Part shown: positions 57,624 to 64,000 of the stretch, one piece after another
Position numbering within the stretch: position 1 is the first letter of the stretch
How the letters are laid out: each line of letters starts with the position of its first letter
Assembly: GCA_964510205.1 (NCBI GenBank)
Contig: CAZEBW010000009.1
Span: 1 to 64,000, forward strand
Length of the DNA stretch: 64,000 nucleotides
Direction of reading: 5' to 3'
Origin: CAZEBW01 sp964510205
GTDB taxonomy: Bacteria; Chloroflexota; Anaerolineae; VGOG01
The notes under the pieces: generated by a model
What the model was told of the DNA's origin: nothing
Databases searched by the model: none
Seen by the model: the letters and a program-made list of their open reading frames with translations, nothing else
Translations under genes and position numbers: made by a program

Positions 57624-58406
57624 TTAGTAGAGGCACTGGGCTATGGCCTCCTCAATCTCAATGCCCGTCCCTACGAAGCCTTTGCTCAGATGGGCCAGAA
57701 ACTCCACGTTGCCTGCCGGGCCTGTGAGGGGCGAAGCGATCAGGCCGCGCACCGCCAGGCCGTGATCCAAAGCCCAAGCGAGGATTTTATCCAGGACGGC
57801 GCGGTGGACCTGGGGATCCTTCACCACACCCCCCTTGCCCACCTCTTCCCGCCCGGCCTCGAACTGAGGCTTGATGAGAGCGATGATGTCCCCTGCTGGC
57901 TTGAGCCAATTCACGACCCTGGGCAGCACCAGCTCCAGCGAGATAAAAGAGACGTCAACCGTGGCCAGATCAATGGGTTCTGGCAAGCTTGCCAGATAGC
58001 GCGCGTTGGTGCGCTCCATGACCACCACGCGGGGATGCTGGCGGAGTCGCCAAGCCAATTGCCCATAGCCCACGTCAATGGCGTAGACCTTGCTCGCGCC
58101 TCGCTGCAGCAGGCAATCGGTGAACCCGCCCGTGGAGGCCCCCACGTCGGCGGCCACCGCCCCCGCCACGCGAACGTCGAAGCTGTCCAACGCGGCCTCC
58201 AGCTTCCGCCCGCCCCGGCTGACGTAGGGCGGCTTGGCAGACAGGCGAATGTCCGCGCCCCCAGCCACCCGCATGCCCGGCTTATCGAAGACCCGGCCGT
58301 CCACCAGGACCTCGCCGGCCATGATCAGCCGCTTGCCTCGCTCCCGGCTCTCGACCAGGCCCCTCTCCACTAGCAACACGTCCAAACGCTTTTTGCTCAC
58401 AGCCAT
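57624..58406 (-). CDS. tlyA: TlyA-family rRNA 2'-O-methyltransferase
   Basis: A 260-residue protein. An N-terminal S4 RNA-binding domain (KKRLDVLLVERGLVESRERG) precedes an FtsJ-like methyltransferase: VSRGGRKLEAALDSF, SAM motif DVGASTGGFTDCLL, and KPQFEAGREEVGKGGVV. TlyA methylates 2'-OH of cytidines in 16S and/or 23S rRNA; older names call it hemolysin A. ATG 58406 has no strong ribosome site. The frame extends further only through intergenic DNA. Confidence 0.93.
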   Translation of the reverse strand: MAVSKKRLDVLLVERGLVESRERGKRLIMAGEVLVDGRVFDKPGMRVAGGADIRLSAKPPYVSRGGRKLEAALDSFDVRVAGAVAADVGASTGGFTDCLLQRGASKVYAIDVGYGQLAWRLRQHPRVVVMERTNARYLASLPEPIDLATVDVSFISLELVLPRVVNWLKPAGDIIALIKPQFEAGREEVGKGGVVKDPQVHRAVLDKILAWALDHGLAVRGLIASPLTGPAGNVEFLAHLSKGFVGTGIEIEEAIAQCLY

Positions 58407-58446
58407 AGGATAGTCACAACTCGTCAAAAAGTCAAGCCGCGGACCT

Positions 58447-58618
58447 GTCATTGCGAGTCGGCCATGGCGTGCCCTGCCATTCCTTCGGCTTCGCTCAGGA
58501 CAAGTCTAAAGGACAGAAACTTCCTGGTGTCATTGCGAGGAGGCGGTTTTTGCCGACGAAGCAATCTCCAAGTTGCTGGTAGGAGATTGCTTCGCTCCCT
58601 ACGGTCGCTCGCAATGAC
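58447..58618. repeat. GTCATTGCGAG half-site and full palindrome
   Basis: A lone GTCATTGCGAG (58447-58457) precedes a full copy at 58529-58618. Between them lies CTTCGGCTTCGCTCAGGAC (58483-58501), another repeat-like word. Confidence 0.8.
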
Positions 58619-58627
58619 ACACAGGAT

Positions 58628-58656
58628 TTGCCCAAATCGTCAGAATCTGGTATCAT
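58628..58656 (+). promoter_or_regulatory. Promoter of the prenyltransferase-mevalonate kinase operon
   Basis: TTGCCC (58628-58633), 17 bp and TATCAT (58651-58656), just after the palindrome. Confidence 0.65.
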
Positions 58657-58703
58657 GTTAAACATCCAAAATACATGAAACCAGAACCGGTGGATGGAAC
58701 AGG

Positions 58704-59585
58704 ATGGGAATATCAATGCTAGTCAATTTGCTCAAAACCATGCGGCCCAAGCAGTGGTCGAAGAACGTGTTCATCTTCACCGCTTTGGTATTCGACGAGA
58801 AGCTGTTCACGCCAGCGCCTCTGCTCAGGACCATCGCCGCCTTCGTCCTCTTCTGCCTCACCTCCAGCGCGGTTTATCTCATCAACGACGTGGCGGACAT
58901 CGAAAAGGACCGCCAACACCCCACCAAGCGCTTGCGCCCCCTGCCGGCAGGACAACTGAAGCCCTCGGTGGCCATCGCCGCCGGGGCGCTGATTCCCCTC
59001 ATCACTCTGCCGCTCTCTTTCCTGCTGGACCTCAAGTTTGGTCTCATTATCCTAACTTACCTCTTGACCATGATCGCCTACTCCTTCGCCCTCAAGAACA
59101 TCATCATCCTCGACGTGCTGACCGTGGCCGCGGGCTTCGTCTTGCGCGTGGCTGCTGGAGCGATCGTGGTGGACGTGGAACGCTTCTCGCCCTGGCTCTA
59201 CATCTGCGCGACGCTGGTAGCTCTATTCATCGGCTTCAGCAGGCGACGTCACGAACTGGTCCTCCTACCAGAGAACGCCAAAACGCACCGCGCCAGCCTG
59301 AACGAATACAACCTCCCGCTGCTGGATGAGATGATCTCCGTCGTCACCTCGGCCACGGTCATCGCCTATTCGCTCTACACCTTCTCCGCGCCGAACCTGC
59401 CCGCCAACCACGCCATGATGCTGACCATCCCCTTTGTCCTCTACGGCGTCTTCCGCTACCTCTACCTGATCCACGTCAAGAACAAGGGCGGCACTCCTGA
59501 GGAGATTTTCCTCAGTGACTTACCCATGATCATCGCCCTGGGGCTGTGGGCCCTGGCCGTGATCGCAGTCCTGTACTTCACGTAG
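58704..59585 (+). CDS. UbiA-family prenyltransferase (decaprenyl-phosphate phosphoribosyltransferase-like)
   Basis: A 293-residue integral membrane transferase with about eight helices. NDVADIEKDRQHPTKRLRPLPAG is a signature partly split here: NDVADIEKDRQHP then TKRLRPLPAG, as in DPPR synthase, which links phosphoribose to polyprenyl phosphate for arabinose-type sugar donors. The second Asp motif is less sharp. ATG 58704 or ATG 58716 may start it. It is followed by mevalonate kinase, an isoprenoid-precursor gene, which suits a polyprenyl substrate. Confidence 0.87.
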   Translation: MGISMLVNLLKTMRPKQWSKNVFIFTALVFDEKLFTPAPLLRTIAAFVLFCLTSSAVYLINDVADIEKDRQHPTKRLRPLPAGQLKPSVAIAAGALIPLITLPLSFLLDLKFGLIILTYLLTMIAYSFALKNIIILDVLTVAAGFVLRVAAGAIVVDVERFSPWLYICATLVALFIGFSRRRHELVLLPENAKTHRASLNEYNLPLLDEMISVVTSATVIAYSLYTFSAPNLPANHAMMLTIPFVLYGVFRYLYLIHVKNKGGTPEEIFLSDLPMIIALGLWALAVIAVLYFT

Positions 59586-59594
59586 GGGCAAGAG

Positions 59595-60548
<954 letters not shown>

Positions 60549-60550
60549 CA

Positions 60551-61339
60551 ATGCAGCCATACGACAACGGATTTGGAAAACAACAAATCGGGCATCTAAG
60601 AGTCGCGCTCCTGACCCTGTTCGTGCTCGTCCTGCTTAGCTCTTGTTCTGCGGGCCAGGCCAACCCAACCCCTACCCTGACTCCAGAGCCGGAGGCCCGA
60701 AAAGCGGCCCTGGTGGACCAGATCGCTTTGACAAATCCAAATCCGGCCTTTACAGAGCAGGCGCTGGCCTATCTGAGCGAGGCCGGATTCAGCACTGACG
60801 TCTACGAAGGGGAGGAGATCACGGTTGAGTTTTTCAGAACCCTACCCAAGGGGGACTACGAGTTGATCCTTTTTCGCACCCACGCTACCAATGTCCTCAA
60901 CGAGAACATCCCTGGCGGCCCTGTCTTCCTATTCACGTCAGAGCCTTATGACAAGGACAAGTACGTCAAGGAGCAACTGGCCAACCGCATTGGGCGCACC
61001 AAGATCCTCTACGATGAAGACTCTCCCCTCTACTTTGCCATCGTGGCTCGATTCGTCCGCTACGAAATGGAAGGCCGCTTCGACGACACCTTGATCATCA
61101 TCGGAGGATGCCAGAGTTTGGGCACCCCCGACCTGGCAGAGGCATTCATCGAGCGAGGCGCCTCGGCCGTCATCGGCTGGAATGACTGGGTGAACCTATC
61201 TCACAACGACCAGGCGCTCCTGAGCCTGCTGCGCAGCTTGACCGAACAACTGACCCTGGAGCAGGCGGTGAGAAAGACCATGAACGAGGTAGGACCCGAT
61301 CCGGCTTACGACAGCGCCTTGACCTATCTCAAACGGTAA
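60551..61339 (+). CDS. Caspase-like (CHAT-like) lipoprotein
   Basis: A 262-residue lipoprotein: lipobox LLSSC at about residue 33, a short Pro/Thr linker, then a globular domain. ELILFRTHAT, FLFTSEPYD, LIIIGGCQSLGTPDLAEAFIERGASAVIGWNDWV and TLEQAV follow the order of His, Cys and the 'AxxAVIG' strand of CHAT/caspase-fold proteases (a long motif; key residues His in RTHA and Cys in GGCQS). This is pattern recognition, not proof. It starts 2 nt after mvk and precedes a wall peptidase. Confidence 0.7.
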   Translation: MQPYDNGFGKQQIGHLRVALLTLFVLVLLSSCSAGQANPTPTLTPEPEARKAALVDQIALTNPNPAFTEQALAYLSEAGFSTDVYEGEEITVEFFRTLPKGDYELILFRTHATNVLNENIPGGPVFLFTSEPYDKDKYVKEQLANRIGRTKILYDEDSPLYFAIVARFVRYEMEGRFDDTLIIIGGCQSLGTPDLAEAFIERGASAVIGWNDWVNLSHNDQALLSLLRSLTEQLTLEQAVRKTMNEVGPDPAYDSALTYLKR

Positions 61340-61356
61340 GGAGGTCCGCTCACACC

Positions 61357-62619
61357 GTGGAGCTGCTGGACCGAGCTAGACTTCGGAAGTCTTCAGTCCT
61401 AGTCCATTGGGCCAGATGCCTCGCGGCGGTGCTGATAGCCGCTCACCTGGCGCTGTGCGCATCCCCTGTTCACGCCACGTCACCCACCACCTACGTCGTC
61501 CAGCCCGGCGACACCCTCTCCCTCATCGCCCGCCGCTACGACACCACGGTACAAGCCATCGCGGAACGCAACAACATCCCCAATCCCAACCTCATTTATG
61601 TAAGCCAGCGGCTGATCATTCCCAGTGATTATGACGACTCAACCCCGGTAGCCCAAATCCATCTTGTCCAGTCCGGGGAAACGCTGAGTCGAATCGCCCA
61701 GCGCTATGGGACCACCGTCTCGGTCGTCGTCGCGGCCAATCGCATCGCCGATCCCTCGCTGATCCTCGTAGGACAGCGGCTGGCTGTCCCCGGCGCCACC
61801 GCCAGCGCGCCCCTACCCTCGCCCTTCGTCTCTGTGAAATTGGAGCCCCCCTCGGCGATTCAAGGGCAAACCGTGGCCATCAAAGTACAGACCGATGAGC
61901 CTGTAGACCTAGCCGGCTCCCTCGATGGGAGGCCCCTGATCTTCGTGGGGGAAAGCAACTCGTACTGGAGCCTGGCGGGCATCGGGGCCAGCGCCCCGCT
62001 CGGGCCCTATCTCCTGGAGCTCACAGCCAGCGACGACGCAGGCCAGACGACCAGCGCCAGCGAGCTGGTGTACATAGCAGCGGGCGACTTCATCACCGAG
62101 CAGATCATCCTCTCGCCGGCGAAAGGCAAGCTGCTCGATCCGGCCCTGACCAGAGCCGAAACCCAGCGCGTGAACCAGATCGTGGGGATCTTCGATCGCC
62201 AACGGCGGTGGGAGGGGCTATTTCGAGTCCCCCTCCAGGGCGCGGTGCGAATCACCTCAGCTTTCGGGACGCGGCGTTCCTACAACGGGGGGACACCGAC
62301 GAGCTATCACGGGGGCGTGGACTACGGCGCAGAGGCGGGCACGCCGGTGCTTGCCGCCGGCGGCGGCCGCGTGGTCTTGGCCGAGGAACTGATCGTGCGA
62401 GGGAACGCGGTGATCATTCACCACGGCTGGGGCGTCTACAGCGGCTACTACCACCTCTCGGAAATCGAGGTCGAAGCGGGGCAAGCAGTGAAGCGGGGCG
62501 ATGCCATCGGCAAGGTCGGGAGCAGCGGGCTATCCACCGGAGCCCACCTGCACTGGGAGATCAGGGTCAGCGGCGTCTACGTAGCCCCCCTCCAGTGGAC
62601 GCGACATGCATTTCCTTAA
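61357..62619 (+). CDS. LysM-M23 peptidoglycan metallopeptidase
   Basis: A 420-residue exported endopeptidase. After the signal segment come two LysM domains (YVVQPGDTLSLIARRYD and HLVQSGETLSRIAQRYG), a beta region, and the M23 domain with SAFGTRRSY, HGGVDYGA (metal His and Asp) and the HLHWE motif. It probably trims peptide cross-links in the wall. The GTG 61357 start has AAGGAGG 12 nt upstream, which is rather long. Confidence 0.92.
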   Translation: MELLDRARLRKSSVLVHWARCLAAVLIAAHLALCASPVHATSPTTYVVQPGDTLSLIARRYDTTVQAIAERNNIPNPNLIYVSQRLIIPSDYDDSTPVAQIHLVQSGETLSRIAQRYGTTVSVVVAANRIADPSLILVGQRLAVPGATASAPLPSPFVSVKLEPPSAIQGQTVAIKVQTDEPVDLAGSLDGRPLIFVGESNSYWSLAGIGASAPLGPYLLELTASDDAGQTTSASELVYIAAGDFITEQIILSPAKGKLLDPALTRAETQRVNQIVGIFDRQRRWEGLFRVPLQGAVRITSAFGTRRSYNGGTPTSYHGGVDYGAEAGTPVLAAGGGRVVLAEELIVRGNAVIIHHGWGVYSGYYHLSEIEVEAGQAVKRGDAIGKVGSSGLSTGAHLHWEIRVSGVYVAPLQWTRHAFP

Positions 62620-62654
62620 TTAGGCTTCGTTAAAGAATAACTTCCCGATACGAT

Positions 62655-62741
62655 GTCATTGCGAGCGCTTTTTGCGAAGCAATCCCCACCTTTGTTCAGC
62701 AAGGAGATTGCTTCGTCGCAAAAAACGCTCCTCGCAATGAC
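62655..62741. repeat. GTCATTGCGAG-family palindrome
   Basis: GTCATTGCGAGCGC..AAGCAATCCCC..GGAGATTGCTTCG..GCTCCTCGCAATGAC. Confidence 0.87.
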
Positions 62742-62805
62742 ACTAATGGGGGAACTTATTTTTTTACAGACCATTAGAACCGATGCGGCGGTTCTGCAAG
62801 AAACA

Positions 62806-62848
62806 AAACGCCGACTCCCAGAGCATCAAGCCCAGGAAGTCGGCGTTT
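62806..62848 (-). terminator. Terminator of the tdk-hpt operon
   Basis: AAACGCCGACT (62806-62816) pairs with AGTCGGCGTTT (62838-62848). TTTTGTTTCTT follows on the minus strand. Confidence 0.82.
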
Positions 62849-62854
62849 CCGTAT

Positions 62855-62903
62855 TCCTCACCGCCTCGTTGCCTCGTTACCTTATTGCCTCACTGCCTCA
62901 CTA
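62855..62903. repeat. GTGAGGCA octamer array at the hpt stop codon
   Basis: On the minus strand six degenerate octamers (GTGAGGCA, GTGAGGCA, ATAAGGTA, ACGAGGCA, ACGAGGCG, GTGAGGAA) start at the hpt stop codon. They match the units at 57491. Confidence 0.75.
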
Positions 62904-63452
62904 CTCGATGTAAAGCTCCGGTTTCAGCACACCGATGAAGGGAAGATTGCGGTATTTCTCGTCGTAGTCCAGGCCATAGCCAATGACAAACTTGTCGGGG
63001 ATAACGAAGCCCACGTAGTCCAAGCGAACCTCTATCTGGCGGCATTCCCGCTTGTCCAACAAAGTGCAGGTACGCAGGCTGGCGGGGCGGCGCGTCTTGA
63101 GGTTGTCAATGATGTAGCTCAGAGTCAAACCGCTATCCACGATGTCTTCCACGATGAGCACGTGGCGCCCTTCGATGTTGCTGCTGAGGTCCATGAGAAT
63201 GCGCACCACGCCCGTGGATTTGGTGCGGGTGCCGCCGTAGCTGGAGACGGCCATGAAGTTTATCTCGTGAGGGATAGTGATGTGCCGGCTGAGGTCCGCT
63301 AAGAAGATGACCGCCCCCCTGAGGACACACACCGCCAGAAGGTCCTCGCCCTGGTAATCAGCCGAGATGGCTCTACCCAACTCGGCCACCTTGGCTTGCA
63401 GCTCCTCTTCCGTGATGAGGATCTCGCCCACATCATCCATCAGCGTCATCAT
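62901..63452 (-). CDS. hpt: Hypoxanthine phosphoribosyltransferase
   Basis: A 183-residue purine-salvage enzyme making IMP/GMP from hypoxanthine/guanine and PRPP. The PRPP motif is VLIVEDIVDSGLTL; LRGAVIFLADL, SSYGGTRTKSTGVV and FVIGYGLDYDEKYRNLPFIG are typical. ATG 63452 or the next ATG follows AGAGGGG. It lies 18 nt after tdk in one salvage operon. An octamer array begins at its stop. Confidence 0.95.
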   Translation of the reverse strand: MMTLMDDVGEILITEEELQAKVAELGRAISADYQGEDLLAVCVLRGAVIFLADLSRHITIPHEINFMAVSSYGGTRTKSTGVVRILMDLSSNIEGRHVLIVEDIVDSGLTLSYIIDNLKTRRPASLRTCTLLDKRECRQIEVRLDYVGFVIPDKFVIGYGLDYDEKYRNLPFIGVLKPELYIE

Positions 63453-63470
63453 GAACCCCTCTCGTGGCTC

Positions 63471-64000
63471 TCAAGCTCCTTCTCGCCTGGGTACCTGATG
63501 GCAATGACGGCAGCGAGCCTCGTAGACCTCATCAGCGCCTACCATGATCACGGGGTCGTCGTGGAAAGCTGGCCGATCGTTGATCAGACGTTGGGAGCGG
63601 CTGGCCGGCGCGCCGCAGACGACGCAGATGGCCTGCAATTTGTCCACCCTCTCGGCCTGGGCCATCAGCAGAGGCATGGGACCAAAGGGCTCGCCTCGGA
63701 AGTCTGTGTCCAGACCGGCGATGATCACCCGCCGCCCATCATCGGCCAGGAAATCGCAGACGTCGGCGATCGTCCAATCGAAGAACTGCCCCTCATCAAT
63801 GACCACCACGTCGGTATCGGAGGCCACCAGCTGAGGAATCTCCGCCGCTTCGCCCACAACCGTAGCATCCAAGTGCATACCGGTGTGAGAAGCCACCTTC
63901 TCGCCCTGATAGCGATTGTCCAAGCGGGGCTTGAACACTTGCACTTTCTGTCTAGCTATCTGCGCCCGCCTGACACGACGGATCAACTCCTCCGTCTTGC
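63471..64000 (-). CDS. tdk: Thymidine kinase (partial, runs off the right edge)
   Basis: Phosphorylates thymidine with ATP. Visible from KTEELIRRVRRAQ at the window edge (the end of the P-loop) through VVVIDEGQFFDW (Walker B and catalytic Glu) and the zinc-ribbon cysteines CVVCGAP and CRHCHQ near the C-terminus. The N-terminal dozen or so residues lie outside. The apparent TTG start at 63986 is not real, because the frame stays open to 64000 with homologous sequence. Confidence 0.94.
   Translation of the reverse strand, partial: KTEELIRRVRRAQIARQKVQVFKPRLDNRYQGEKVASHTGMHLDATVVGEAAEIPQLVASDTDVVVIDEGQFFDWTIADVCDFLADDGRRVIIAGLDTDFRGEPFGPMPLLMAQAERVDKLQAICVVCGAPASRSQRLINDRPAFHDDPVIMVGADEVYEARCRHCHQVPRREGA

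Noticed and set aside
62776..62795. AGAACCG/CGGTTCT hairpin as a terminator for the M23 gene
   Set aside because: No T-run follows on either strand and it is far from the gene end.

Overview
The window looks like a piece of a medium-to-high G+C Chloroflexota genome, probably Anaerolineae-like, from a scaffolded draft or metagenome assembly (there is a 10-N join at 1771-1780). The inference rests on several traits: Gram-positive style lipoproteins with long Pro/Thr linkers, LysM-carrying surface proteins, a single-TM baseplate-J-like protein in the alaS-ruvX-mltG run, a mevalonate-pathway kinase, a tmRNA tag ending LALAA, and very many small palindromic repeats. Oxygen-sensitive enzymes (a glycyl radical enzyme and its activase, plus other radical SAM proteins) point to an anaerobe. 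No rRNA gene or marker allows a firm name.

Layout. 0-4.2 kb (+): PIG-L deacetylase, a tiny lipoprotein and a large membrane protein split only by the assembly gap. 4.3-12.6 kb (-): a 1262-residue CHAT protease/NTPase/TPR protein and a 1418-residue secreted repeat/clostripain protease. 12.9-20.1 kb (+): alaS, baseplate-J-like, ruvX, mltG and a substrate-binding lipoprotein. 20.1-23.5 kb: divergent pyrimidine-nucleoside phosphorylase and an amidohydrolase-CYTH fusion. 23.7-27.5 kb (-): ssrA, smpB, ctpA, hflX. 27.8-28.5 kb (+): an S1-domain protein. 28.7-30.6 kb (-): moeA, mobB and a small acidic Cys protein. 30.8-49.1 kb (-): a catabolic region with ATP-dependent hydantoinase subunits, a trans-4-hydroxy-L-proline dehydratase (HypD) and its activase, an M24 Xaa-Pro-type peptidase, a hydantoin-racemase-like protein and a full oligopeptide ABC transporter whose binding protein carries a LysM domain. 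49.4-54.5 kb (+): secreted lipase-like lipoprotein, small membrane protein, HemN-like radical SAM protein, VOC protein and the wreck of an ABC-2 exporter. 54.6-58.4 kb (-): tRNA-Asp, CPBP protein, threonine aldolase, nitrilase homologue lacking its cysteine, TlyA. 58.6-62.6 kb (+): UbiA-type prenyltransferase, mevalonate kinase, caspase-like lipoprotein, LysM-M23 peptidase. 62.9-64 kb (-): hpt and tdk.

How it fits together. The 30.8-49.1 kb region reads as uptake of peptides, cleavage of Xaa-Pro/Hyp bonds, anaerobic dehydration of hydroxyproline, and parallel handling of hydantoin-like cyclic amides. Three separate proteins have clan-CD-type (caspase-like) His/Cys signatures.

The most unusual property is the repeat landscape: palindromic elements sit in intergenic DNA, at stop codons, and in frame inside coding sequence (CHAT gene, alaS, hypD, lipase). 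In hypD, remembered active-site spacing of the C. difficile enzyme independently supports a net six-residue insertion at the palindrome.
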